This document shows positions 9,466 through 20,086 of a DNA stretch of 64,000 bases, piece by piece (within the stretch, counting starts at the first letter, position 1; the number at the start of each line of letters is the position of its first letter). The translations under genes were made by a program, and so were the position numbers. The notes beneath the pieces were generated by a model. That model made no database searches. It had not been told where the DNA came from and saw only the letters and a list, made by a program, of their open reading frames with translations. Origin of the DNA: Enoplolaimus lenunculus (taxonomy: Eukaryota > Nematoda > Enoplea > Enoplida > Thoracostomopsidae); contig JASANG010002613.1 of the NCBI GenBank assembly GCA_030248215.1, positions 1-64,000 of the forward strand, given 5' to 3'.

Positions 9466-11684
9466 ATGGCTGCTCTGCAGTTAAAAGCAAAGCTAATTAA
9501 TGAAAGTTCTATAATTACGTTCAAGCGATTGGAAATTGAATCGATCTTCTAAATGTTTGCTGTTTTTCTTGACCACAAACTTGCGAGAACAAAAGAATAA
9601 CACCTAACGTGTTAAAGAGTATACTTTACATCATTTAATAACCCCTTCTCACATTGAGTTGCCTGTAGGCAACTCAGCGCATTGTATATACGTTAAATAG
9701 TATATATCGCACCGTGTTTAACAATTAAGACGTGAGAACGTGAGACCACCTCGGGCTCGAGCGTCAAGCTCCTATAGCTGAGTGGTGATGGCATACGCCT
9801 CCCACTCCAGTCACTGGATTTCGAATCCTAGCATAAAAGTAGGTCTCAGGAGAAATAGAAAATATTCATGTCAGAAAGGGTTAATGACAAACTGATAAGT
9901 TTCCACCTCGTGTCACACAATTGCAAAATTTGCGGCAAAATAAAAGGTCAATATTAAATTTACCCATAATAAATAAAGGGGTGTCGTTGACATAAGACGC
10001 ACCGAAGCCTAAAACTTATAGTTTCGTCCTAAAATTTAAAACATTCAACGCAAAAAATGCGCTGGCTTCTCGCTCGTTCCGCTTGCGCAGTTTTTTTAAA
10101 CTAATGTACATGTTTTTGGGCTCTTAGATGCTTATAAAAATTGAAATTTATCTTAGAACTTTGATAGTTCCTCTGTTTTTAGCTTAGCTCCTATATGCCC
10201 CTGTTTGGCAACCATAGAAAATAGTCGTTACCTCGTCACTGTTATGAGGTCACCTGCAATACAAATCCTCCTCAGTCTTACCATTTGCGACATTCAGGCT
10301 CTGAGAAACATTAAGTTGATTCATCTGTCGATTTGATAAAGAATGTGACTCGCTTTCAAAACAAATCAGATTTGAGAGTAAAATTAAGACTGACTCAATA
10401 TCACAACAACATTTGACTTGGTTGTTTTTACTGTGTGCTAACCATTTAGCCAAAGTTGTTATGGAGCTCACTCTTCAGAATGATTGGATCTGTTTCCAAA
10501 CCCTGCTTAAGTACAACTTACTATTAAAATACGTGCTAATTAATTACTTAACCATTTGTCATTTTTGAAACTTACTTAAGCTAACTACTATTGATATATT
10601 ACCAATTAACCGTTCACGTTTAGGTATACTAACCTTGGTCTAATTGAAATTGTATTGAATCAGCGACTTAAGTAATTTACTTAGGTATAACTTAGGTAAA
10701 TAGTTATGTATATAAGATTTCAGAAACACAGCCATTATCTCTCTCAAACGCACTCGCAGAAATAAAGTAATATCTATGGAACAGCCGTTTCCAGTGTGAA
10801 TATTTTCTATTGCAGGTTTAAAGACCTCGTTTCAAGCTATACCCAAAATTACCCAGAAGATTTAGTATATATCTATTTACAAGAAGTGTCTTCTTTACAT
10901 TTGTCTTTTCTGTTTCAGTCCATTGAATTCATTAAAAAGCAATACGACCCCGTAATTTTGGCAGAAAGGTCTCATATAAAGACCAAGTCAACGCTTGATT
11001 GGGTTAAAAACTGTGACGATCAGGTAATATGTTATTTTACCTTGTGATGAAAAAAGCCGGCAAAAGTTTGTAAATATATTTTATCATGTAATATGATCAT
11101 GGTATGCCCATTATAGACGCCAATTTTACGCCTGAAACGTATAGAAGCAAATTAAGACGCAGGGTAGCTAGCCCAACGTGTTAAACATGCGAGAATTTCG
11201 CATGAGTACAACAAGAGCTAAAAGTTTGGCCCAATGTCTACCTACAACAACGCCGCCACAGTAGTATAAGCATATTCTTAAACCAACGGCTAAGCGTGAC
11301 AATGAGCTTATCTGAACGTGAGCTTAAGCCTAAGCGTAAAAATGATCTTATACCAAAGTCTAGCTTTAAGCCTAAACGTTAGCAAAAAATGTCTAAAGCT
11401 TCCTCTATTGTAGTCCTGCAAAAAAACGTTTCGCCACTGAACTTGACACGGGGCAACGTTTGCAATGGACGTAGGACCGGCCGTACTCATAGATTCGGCG
11501 ACACATGATGCACTGTTTCTGACTATAAAATGTACGGCCTTGCCACATTATAGATCCTTTCCAAACACGATATATGTGGGGACGTCAAAGTCATCATCAC
11601 ATCATCATAAACACATTTTTATTGCAGATCTCAGAGATAGAGTTTATGTTGCGTCGAAATTCTTATTGCAAAACACAAGATTGA
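9466..11684 (+). CDS. Small unidentified protein, four-exon tentative model (87 aa)
   Basis: The best-supported part is two plus-strand exons split by a 54-nt intron: 10816-10864 (TTGCAG|G, coding FKDLVSSYTQNYPEDL) and 10919-11023 (TTTCAG|TCC to CAG|GTAATA, coding SIEFIKKQYD through VKNCDDQ). A terminal exon at 11628-11684 (TTGCAG|ATC) continues in phase 0 with ISEIEFMLRRNSYCKTQD and a stop. A candidate first exon, 9466-9518 (MAALQLKAKLINESSIIT), ends in phase 2 as required, but its donor GTTCAA is weak. The joined model is 264 nt with no internal stop. The product would be small, charged and probably helical, with no signal peptide or membrane segment. I do not recognise the family. Intron 3 hosts a TTAGGC MITE and intron 1 a SINE and a MITE. 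Exon 1 is the least certain part. Confidence 0.42.
9765..9945 (+). repeat. tRNA-derived SINE
   Basis: A perfect tRNA A-box (TAGCTGAGTGG) and a B-box-like GGATTTCGAATCC are followed by a tail containing GAAAATATTCATGTCAGAAA and GGGTTAA. The tail recurs near 60410-60450. A related B-box plus tail (GATTCGAATCCTAGC..TAGAAAATATGCA) is at 51735-51805. The tRNA fold does not close, so it is not a tRNA gene. Confidence 0.55.
10486..10743. mobile_element. MITE with GGCTGGGTTTCTGAA-type ends and ACTTAAGT interior
   Basis: The right end inverted reads GGCTGTGTTTCTGAAATCTT, and the left end GGATCTGTTTCCAAA is its decayed partner. The interior repeats ACTTAAGT/ACTTAGGTA-like self-complementary words. It lies just upstream of the exon at 10816. 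Confidence 0.5.
11229..11454. mobile_element. TTAGGC-bearing MITE in an intron
   Basis: It starts GGCCCAATGTCTACC and ends CACTGAACTTGACACGGGGC. The flanks AAAGTTTG (11221-11228) and AACGTTTG (11455-11462) form an 8-bp duplication with one mismatch. The interior has many AAGCCTAAGCGT-type units (TTAGGC on the other strand), then CTAAAGCTTCCTCTATTGTA, the family core. Confidence 0.65.
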
Positions 11685-12332
11685 AAAGTCAAAACGCTGC
11701 ACTTAAAAATTCTGATTTAAGTTAATTTCAGAAATAAGTCATGTTTACACAACCTAAACAATCTCGCCATCTACGACCCTAAAATGCCAGTAGCTTGAAG
11801 TTTCTATTTAGGTTAGTTTTAATTTGAACGTTATTTATTTAATGCCTAATTGTCCTTTGACACCACCATCCATTCTAATGAGTTTTATGCTAAGGCAAAC
11901 ATTTCGTTATCGAATGGGAAACATTTTACCGTATAAAGGATAACTCTATTTCACATGATTCCCTGGCGGATAAAGAACTCATTTATTCAGTTGCATGAAG
12001 CAAGAGTGTACGATGTAGAAGAGTATGACACTTCTTCATCTATGCAAAAAATGATGAAGTATCGCGTATTCCTTGAAGAGTAGTATCGTCGACTTGATTC
12101 AGGTCAGGGTATTTACTGCAAACCAGTCCTTCAATGGTATACAACAATTATGATTGGTTTTGACGTACATGGAATTCATTTGTTGCGCGAATCAAGACAG
12201 TGGTATCATGAAAAGAGTAAGGCAATATTTCATGGGCGCGATGCCACATCGCGCTTATACTCGATTTGCAGTGAGTGTCTCAGTCTTTACACTCTTGCTT
12301 GAAGTAATGAATAAGCTGATATTACGAGTATC

Positions 12333-12520
12333 GGCAATTGTATAGAACAGGTCCGTAACAGTAGTATAAGCATATTTCAAACTATAAGCCTAAGCTTAAG
12401 AATGAGCCTTTACCTAAGCCTCAGCCTAGGCCTAAAAGCTATTAAAAATGGAGTAACGCTTATGCTTACTACATTGCTTTCCAACACAAAAATGTTCCGC
12501 ACTTGATCTTTTCACACGGT
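12333..12520. mobile_element. TTAGGC-bearing MITE
   Basis: The left end GGCAATTGTATAGAACAGGT leads into ACAGTAGTATAAGCATATTT, then CCTAAGCTTAAG-type units. The right end contains GTTCCGCACTTGATC and CACGGTCCGG. The ends are decayed and no target duplication is clear. Confidence 0.55.
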
Positions 12521-13835
12521 CCGGAGTTTCAAATTTTTTAACGTCGTAGAGAACACCATTATTAATACTATTTCATCGAACACTTGTTGGTAAAATCCAG
12601 GTACAACAGTTTTGCATGTGGGAACGAATTTCTATTACATCTACTACTCAAACAGGCTTGTAGCGCCAACTCTATATGTTGCTACAGGGCTAAAATATTT
12701 TGAGCATGGGAACTTGGGGATTAGAAGCCTCACAAGCAAGTTTGAAACTTTGTTATAGGACGCAGATTTTTTCCAGAAAGACTGAGTCCCTAATCCCACC
12801 TCTGGCTACGAACCCGTGCTTTAAGTTTTTCACTTATATGAAACTATATATGTCGTTATAGGTAAGTATTTGAATATTAACAGTTTCAGACAAATTTCAA
12901 ATTTAAGAAAATGATTTATAGGTATATTCTTCAGCGTGGAATCATTAAGCGGTTCTGGTTTTGCTTCGCTATACTTCGGTTGCAAAACACCACAAAATGA
13001 AATGTTTCTTGAACTATCAAAAAGCCGAGTTGAAGCTGCGTACGCCGAACTCCTTAAATTTCATATTATATTTACATTTTGCAGCTAACTCAATATCAAT
13101 TCAAAACTAAAGCGTATTATTCAAAAAAATTCCCCATAATTTTAGCTTGGTTACATAATTATAGACCTACCGCTGATTGGCTATAAATCAATGCTATGTT
13201 ATGCTTCTGAAGAATTCTAGTCTTTTCCTTTTACTCTACCTACTTACAAGTGTATAGGTATTATAAATCAGTTACTCAGTTTGTCAAAAATCATGATCCA
13301 GGACAGTAAATTGCAAGAAGGACGGTGCGCACAGTCTTCCTTTGACGGAAAATTTTCACTTCACCCCAGACCAAGATACTATATGTAAGTATTCTACAAT
13401 AATAAAAGAATTCAATGTTAGAAATCTTGCTTACACTCGAGATGAGCCTATCTGTTCCCTCTGGGTAATAATTTCTGACTACAGACCTGCTTAAACGCTC
13501 GGAAGACGTGAGTTTTGTGATTAAAATTGTCAAAGTGTACTTGACGTAGGCAAAGTAATTAGTTGAAACGTCCTATGCAACGGACATCAATTTTAATTAA
13601 AACCTGAAAACCGAACACTTTTCGAGCTAAGAGTTTGTTTCAAATTCTATTAAAGAAAAGAGTTAAATTTGCCCTTTTTAAAGGCGACCGAATAAATTAG
13701 TTTTCTGGCACAAAATGTTGTCCTGCAGCTATGTTGCATCAATGGCTTTAGAGAAAATTTACCAGTATATTTGCATTCTCGTTGCAAATTTCTTGCTAAC
13801 GGGATGACAATCTGCTATCTCTCTGCGCAATTTTA

Positions 13836-14033
13836 TACGGTAATGACCCGAGTAAAGGGGGGTCGCATTTTGAGTCCCAATCAATAGGAGTTCGTATCCC
13901 TAATAAGAGTCCGTAAACGAATAGAGTCCCTAAACCCAGGCCCATATAAAGTTGAGTTCGAATCTTTAAAGCATAACTTAAGTTTGGGCAAATAAATATC
14001 AGTCCCATCACCCTCTTATTCGGGTCAGTACAG
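13836..14033. mobile_element. MITE of the GACCCGAATAAGAGG family
   Basis: The left end TACGGTAATGACCCGAGTAA and the right end inverse TACTGTACTGACCCGAATAA are inverted repeats flanked by TA. Interior phrases CCAATCAATAGGAG, CCCTAATAAGAGTCCGTAAA and TTGAGTTCGAATC recur in the copies at 16938, 18469 and 25094. A TA flank suggests a Tc1/mariner-type target, but this is an inference. Confidence 0.6.
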
Positions 14034-14043
14034 TATCAAATTT

Positions 14044-14716
14044 TTGATTTTTTTACTGATATTTGTTGGTGTTTTAATATTAATGGTTCGAAACCGTTCT
14101 GTTATTTTTGTTTTCAAAGATTTATTTATCCAAAAAATCATCGTGTATTCTATATATATATCTGTTTTAAACAAATTTGAAACCTATGGGTTATCACTAT
14201 GGGCAATCTTTTGTGTTGACGTATGAATATTCCAATGTTATTTGTAGGTTACCATATGTTTGACGGAGTGTCGAGTTTTCCAATTTACATAAGTGAGGTT
14301 TTGCTCCTTACTGAACTGCTTTCAAGCGCGGTGGAAACGATGTTTCATGATACGTTGGTCATTACGTCAAAGGCGTATCCAGGTTTTCAGTTTAGGAGGG
14401 TATAATTCCATCTACAACAGAATTTTTTGACATCTTGATCCCATTAACTGATTCTAAAGTCTGGTCAAAGTGTTTTTGCCTGTGTCTAAAGAAATTTCGG
14501 GAAGTATACCCAAGTGTCTATAGGGATTTACACTGCGATGACTCGAACAAGAGGAGATTGACTGATATATATTTCGCCTATGTAGCGGGGACCCCTCTTG
14601 CCATTTGGTTACGGATCGTTATTTTTATTTTAACCTACGCGTGCTTATTTGAATCCCCACCTCTCACGCAATTCTTCACGATTTCAGTATGCACGTTATT
14701 TTGTAATACACTTTAA
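14044..14716 (+). other. Three adjacent open frames of doubtful coding value
   Basis: Open frames at 14044-14226, 14223-14405 and 14435-14716 lie on the same strand in three different frames and encode hydrophobic sequences. The last has a hydrophilic part (KKFREVYPSVYRDLHCDD) before a hydrophobic stretch. No splice sites join them sensibly and no family is recognised. This could be a decayed membrane-protein gene or chance. Confidence 0.2.
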
Positions 14717-15142
14717 ACTTGAGTGTACTGCTATAAATTTTGCTATTACATACCTTGAGTTCGGAACCATTTACGTAATCTAATTTGTATAATTGATAAT
14801 TATGGACTCTGTCAGGGTTAGACTCCTATTCCTATTCATTCAGGCTCAAAATAGGGACCTGCGATTGTTATTACCATCCCTTCTCGTTTGGGTTACTACA
14901 GTACACTCCTGGGCTAATTGTTGAATAGACGTATGTTATTGAACTGGGGATTTTCGATACATTCTTGACTGCAATATACATTTCTACATAAGCAACAAAA
15001 TTGAATTTAATTTTGGAACACAGTTGTAATTATTTATTATTGCTTAAAAATAATAAAACGGCAACAACTACAATCAGCTTCTGCGTTAGATGCCCTGACT
15101 TGCTGTGATAGCGATCTATTAACCTCTGTCTCGAATACAACG

Positions 15143-18100
15143 ATGACAATTTCATACTCTGGAAACTTCCTCAAACTCCTCTTACGTTGGAAAGGAAGCA
15201 TTTGGAAAGCAGTTTGGCGTGAACTAGCCGGTTTCTTAGCAGTATATTTTAGCATCAGCGCTCTATATCGTTTTGGACTCAACGATGAACAGTGTAAATC
15301 ATTCGAACATTTGGCGAATACATTTGACGCGTTCACTAAACGTATTCCAATTACCTTTTTGCTCGGGTTTTACGTCACAGCAGTGGTTCGCCGATGGTGG
15401 GAACAGTTTCAGTTTGTCGCTTGGCCGGATGACGTTCTAACTTACGTCAATGTCATTATACCAGGAAACGATGAAAAGTCCGTCCAGACACGAAGGACGA
15501 TAGCAAGGTAAACGTATGATTAACCGACTGTCAAGTAAAGATTATACGGTAAAAAGTTTTGACAACAACCGCGCGGCAAAATACCACACTGCAAGATTGG
15601 CTGACTTCAAAATTAACCAATATTTAAACTCACCTTTGTTCAGTTAAATTTAACTCAATCGTCGGACAGTTTGCCTAATTCCATAGAAAATATTCCCGCA
15701 TCAAAATTTGGAGACTACTCCGTGAAATCAAGCCTAAACCAAAACATATGACTGTCAGCTCATGCTAAAGGCTTGTGGGTTGGTCCATTTTTACGGCCAC
15801 TGAGAACCATAACAGTAGTATAATTATAATCTTACTTTTATTAATCTAATCCTAAACCTGAGTCTCAGTGTAAGAGTATAACTAAGCATAAGTCTAAGCG
15901 TAAGCAAAAATTTAGTCCAAAGCTTAAGCTTACTGTACGGCAGGGTGTAACTGGATATCCGTTCGGTTTCCGGTAAAAATCGATGTCTGTTTCCGTTTTC
16001 GTTATAGAAATACCAGAAATTCAGTTACTTACGCTTAAAATAAGTCACGAACACGGTTATTTTTACTATCCGTTTACAACTTGCTGCATTGTAGTCCCAC
16101 TAAACAACGAAGCTATACGTTTGCCGTATTTCTGTTTGGTCCACAATTAAAAATTTCAGATGGATCTGTCTAGCGGCAGCGCTATCTTGGCGAGACATTT
16201 CCAAAAGTGTTCGTAGACGATTTCCAACAGTAGACCATTTAACCACAGGTGACGGGTTGATGACAAAACACGAGCTCACTATTTACAATCGCGTTCAAAC
16301 GAACACCATAAAATGGTCATTACCGTTGTTTTGGATTCGGTCAACAGTGGAGCGACATTTAGCTGCAGCTGAAAAGACTGATACAGCGCCAGGACCACCA
16401 GTAGTTGCGATGTTTTATCGTGAAATGAACAGCTATCGTAATTGTTTTCGTTCGCTGTATTGTTATGATTGGGTTTGCATTCCGTTGGTCTATACCCAGG
16501 TGGCGGCGCTCGCAACATACGGCTATTTTGTGTTGTGTGTTATTGGCCGGCAGTTTTTGAATCCAAAGCGTGAACTGCCTGGAAATTTAATCGATCTCTA
16601 TGTGCCATATTTTACAATATTACAGTTTATTTTTTACGTTGGATGGTTTAAGGTAAAGAATACGTGTAGGTTCTGTTTTATTTTTGTCGGTAATGATTAA
16701 TGCAGGATATATGCCGAAGCAGAAAATGTTATAAACCGGAAAAAACTATTACGCAACACAAAGCGGTCACCCAAATCGTCAGGTTAATAATTCAAGCATA
16801 ATCTCACTCATAATAATAAGAATCGTATTACGAGCAACTTTTGCAATATTACTTTTCAGCAGACACATGCGCCACATATTAAACACAAGTTTGACACAGT
16901 CGACTAATTTTTGAATTATTTTACGTAGGTTCTTCAGTACAGTAGGAACCCGAATAAGAGGGAGGGGAGTAATAAGAGGGGGGTTCCCATTTTGAGTTCC
17001 AATCAATAGGAGTCCAAAGCTCTGATAACAAGGGTGTAAACAGATAGTAAAAATAACGGAAACGGATAGTGATAAAAATAACGAAAACGGATGTTGAAGT
17101 ATAAAAGTTTCAAAGATGTTTGGACAAATTTTGTCATTTTAATTTCATTTCGAACAATTATGTCATTTTTGTATTGAAAAATTGCGAGATATGATTCATA
17201 ATACATTTTTAACGTAAAAATAACACAATTTCCGCTATTTTTATAACGGAAACGGACACAGATTGTAACTGGAAACAGATTTCCAGTTACACTCTGCTAA
17301 TAACAGGCCTTAGGCATATAAAGTCCCTAAGCCCTAGAGTCCATAAATGTCAATTGTCCCTGTTGTAGAGCATACTTAAATAACTCCACGTGCAAATAAA
17401 GTGGAGTTCGAAACTTTACAGCATACTTAAGTTTTGAAAGTACATTTCTAAATCTTGCATTATCGCTCAAGCTTTGATACAAGACAAACGTTGAATTCAA
17501 CGGATGTTTGCGATACAGAATATATCAGCAAACGAAGGGTGACGAAGAGCGGGCTAAAAATAAATAACAGTCCGTATTGGCGATTCGTACATGTTTTGTA
17601 CCAACTGCCTTTAAGAATCGTACTAGGTGACCACTTTGCAACAGGTTGTACCGTTCAGAAAGATCATGGGTACACTCTCAACTGGGACGGTATCATTTTA
17701 CTGATTTGGTTAAAATTACAGGTCGGCCAGTACTTAATGCGTCCATTTGAAGAAGACGATGACGACATTGAACTTAATTATATGCTCGATAGACACGTTC
17801 AAACTGCGTTTTCAATAGTTGACGAGGTAAATATTCAATCAGTTTTATTAATTCTAAATTTCCACTTGTGGTTTTTAGTATTTGAAAGGATTTCATCCAC
17901 ATTATTCGTTATACTGTAATCTGCTATGCCGTAGTAATGAGGTGGAACAAAGTATATAACAAATAATATTTTAGCAAAGATCAAGAATAAAATTTGGAGA
18001 TAAAATCAAAGAGCTTATCTAAGGAGGACACTGAAAACGCTACTCCAATACAATTAAATCGAGCCAAAGTTTTCCATAACATACAACCCTGTTTTATTTA

Positions 18101-18399
18101 AAAATATCCATCTTTACTATTTTACCCTGTTTCGAATTTTTCTAAAATTCAAATTTAAATTGCACAAAAACACGATACAGGTAATGCGTATGGAAATACC
18201 ACCACTCGACAAATGTCCCGACGACGAGCCAACCATTCCAAAGATACCATACACTCGGATGTCAATCCGTCGCGAACAACATCCACCAAAACTTCACGTC
18301 ACAGTTCAGTGTAAACAAAAAGACGACGAAGAAGTCATTGAAACGCTGCAACCTCCGGTGACTAACAAACGACGCCCCAGTAGAATTCGTGAATTTTAA
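15143..18399 (+). CDS. Bestrophin-type anion channel, paralogue B (complete, 393 aa)
   Basis: This is a calcium-gated chloride channel subunit, expected to form pentamers. The exons are 15143-15507, 16160-16652, 17722-17826 and 18181-18399, with GT..AG borders and phases 2, 0 and 0, giving 1182 nt ending in TAA. The neck gate residues I68, F72 and F76 lie in [31 protein letters not shown] and GRQFL follow. The Ca-clasp EDDDD is at residues 297-301, in [20 protein letters not shown]. The tail (exon 4) begins [12 protein letters not shown], matching the family's LP-x-L segment, and is short and charged. At 393 aa it covers the conserved core with little tail; human BEST1 is longer. The ATG matches the conserved MTI-S/T-Y start. 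Intron 1 holds a TTAGGC MITE and an ACGGAAACGG-type fragment, and intron 2 holds a nested MITE pair. Confidence 0.96.
15797..15945. mobile_element. TTAGGC-bearing MITE in bestrophin B intron 1
   Basis: ACGGCCACTGAGAACC leads into ACAGTAGTATAATTATAATC, then CCTAAACCTGAG/AGTCTAAGCG units and the core CCAAAGCTTAAGCTTACTGT. The right end abuts an AGGGTGTAACTGGATATCCG fragment of another family (about 15944-16100), which may have replaced it. Confidence 0.5.
16938..17577. mobile_element. GACCCGAATAAGAGG-family MITE interrupted by another element
   Basis: The left end TACAGTAGGAACCCGAATAA and the family phrases (TTGAGTTCCAATCAATAGG, then CCATAAATGTCAATT, TCGAAACTTTA and GCTCAAGCTTTGATAC) are split by the element at 17030-17296. 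The right terminal repeat is not seen; similarity stops near AACAGTCCGT. It lies entirely inside bestrophin B intron 2. Confidence 0.6.
17030..17296. mobile_element. hAT-type MITE with ATAACGGAAACGG interior, nested
   Basis: The left end AAGGGTGTAAACAGATAG and the right end inverse CAGAGTGTAACTGGAAAT are flanked by CTGATAAC (17022-17029) and CTAATAAC (17297-17304). These are an 8-bp duplication with one mismatch; the host element elsewhere reads CTAATAAG here. The interior repeats AAAAATAACGGAAACGG. A left-end fragment of the same family is at 24529-24603. Confidence 0.7.
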
Positions 18400-18468
18400 A
18401 TTTTTAGAAAATTTATAAAACGGGTCAAAACAAACTTACCGTGTAAGCTAACCAGCGTAATGTAGGGA

Positions 18469-19305
18469 CCTGAATAAGAGGTGTGTATTAAGAGGGGGCT
18501 CATTTTCAGTTCCAATCAATAGGAGTCCGTATCCCTAATAAGAGTCCGTATGCGATGGAGTCCGTAAACCCTAATTAGAGTTCATAAATGTCAATTATCC
18601 CTAATTATATAATTATAGAGCATAAATGACTCTAGGACCAAATAATTTGAGTTCCAAACGTTAAAACATACTTTAGTTTTCAAATTCCTAAATATAATCT
18701 TGCATTATGGCTCAAGCTTTTGATACAAGACAAAGAAACGTTTAATTCAACGAATAATTGCAGTTCCGTATATATCAGTGCACACTAAATTAATTTTCTA
18801 GGTTTACGGAAAACTTTTACTACGTATTCGTATTCAGTGTTTAATTTTCCTAGAATATGTGCACGGTACAACTTTTCCAGAATTCTGGGAAAATATTTTA
18901 CGCGTTATTTCCTAGCTATAGTGAGAAAAATACTTCCAAATAACTAGCGTAATTTTACTAAATTTTTTAATTTATTTCATTTCCTTTATATCAAGGAAAA
19001 CATTTATCTTGTTTGTTGTGCCTCATTCTTGAATTTCTAGGAAACCATTTTCTAGAATTAGAAAACTGTGCTTCTCAGAATTTTGCGTAACAAAGGTGAA
19101 AGAAGATAATGAATTCAAAACCACGGAGACACATTGAATAAGTAGCATTAGGCGCCCTATTCGCCTCCTTTGGACAAAAACTTTTGTTATTTTAATTTGA
19201 AAATACAAATAGGGTGGCGGAGCGTGGGTTAAAAAATAACAGTCCGTAACCGAATAACAGGGGGTGTACCTTCTAGAGAGGCCAAAATCGGAGTGTGCGA
19301 CAGAT
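18469..19305. mobile_element. GACCCGAATAAGAGG-family MITE with a TTTCCTAG-motif insert
   Basis: Left part from GTAGGGACCTGAATAAGAGG to CCGTATATATCAGT, right part from GGGTGGCGGAGCGTGGGTTA to AGAGAGGCCAAAATC. About 425 bp between them (18788-19213) are foreign and rich in reiterations of TTTCCTAG, including the palindrome CCAGAATTCTGG. The insert's ends are not clearly inverted. The right terminal repeat of the host is decayed. Confidence 0.5.
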
Positions 19306-19429
19306 ACTCAGACAACCCACATAAATTTTAATAAATCCAAGGAAAAGATTAACGGGCATTATAATAACAATAATTTGCATGGAGTATGCTTAACCTTTAA
19401 TTTTTTGCATAGGGTTCGGTTACAAATAT

Positions 19430-19555
19430 GATTTACTACTGCAACAGCCCTGTTCTATACATAGGCCATTTTCACCATATATTGATGTTGTGTATCTACC
19501 TGTGAGTAAACCCTAAGCATAGTCCTAAGCCTAAGCCTAGCCTTGAGCATAATGA
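19430..19555. mobile_element. TTAGGC MITE right-end fragment plus adjacent TTAGGC units
   Basis: TACTACTGCAACAGCCCTGT followed by TCTATACATAGGCC is the family's right terminus, ending at 19467. A separate run of CCTAAGCCTAAGCCTAGCC follows at 19510-19550. Confidence 0.5.
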
Positions 19556-20086
19556 AGGACGACGGCGGTGAAATTTCGGATTACAAGTTAGCGGAAGACG
19601 AGTTGTCGGGCGACGAATTGTCGTAATACGAGCTGCAATACCACTTATTCAGCAGGTCCACCAAAAATCATTCTTTCGGAAACCAAAAAACTTCTTCGCG
19701 AATTTTAATTTCGCCTGAAAAATTGTCCAAAACAATTCGCTATTGTACAACAGGCATGCACCGAGAATTCAAAATATGTATAGAAACCAAATTTCGAGTT
19801 GGATTTGAGCCAACAATGGCTTCATTAAAATGATACGCTTTTTAATAATCGCATGAAGACGCTCTAATGCGAGGACACGCAATCATTCAATCGACCATCA
19901 AACAATTTTGAACTACCATCCATAACTAAACATATAACCAACTCTTGGTTGCATCCCATGCCGAGCAAATCGCCGGTAAACACGTCTGTTAATTTGTTCA
20001 GCACCAAAATCAAACACAAAACTGAAATAGATAGTTTATGGCAAAATTTGAAAAATATAAAAACACCGGAAACGAATCCATGCACA

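Larger units (their letters stand above)
11685..15142. other. Intergenic between the small gene and bestrophin B
   Basis: No gene was recognised. It contains MITEs at 12333-12520 and 13836-14033 and three successive open frames at 14044-14716. The remainder is unique AT-rich sequence. Confidence 0.55.
18400..20086. other. Intergenic between convergent bestrophin B and PEX11
   Basis: Occupied mainly by the GACCCGAATAAGAGG-family element (18469-19305) and TTAGGC MITE pieces (19430-19555). The last 200 bp before 20087 are probably the PEX11 3' untranslated region. Open frames on both strands there show no coding signature. Confidence 0.55.

Noticed and set aside
14044-14716. A chemoreceptor-like multi-exon gene
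   Set aside because: Three frames with no usable splice sites linking them and no recognisable receptor motif.
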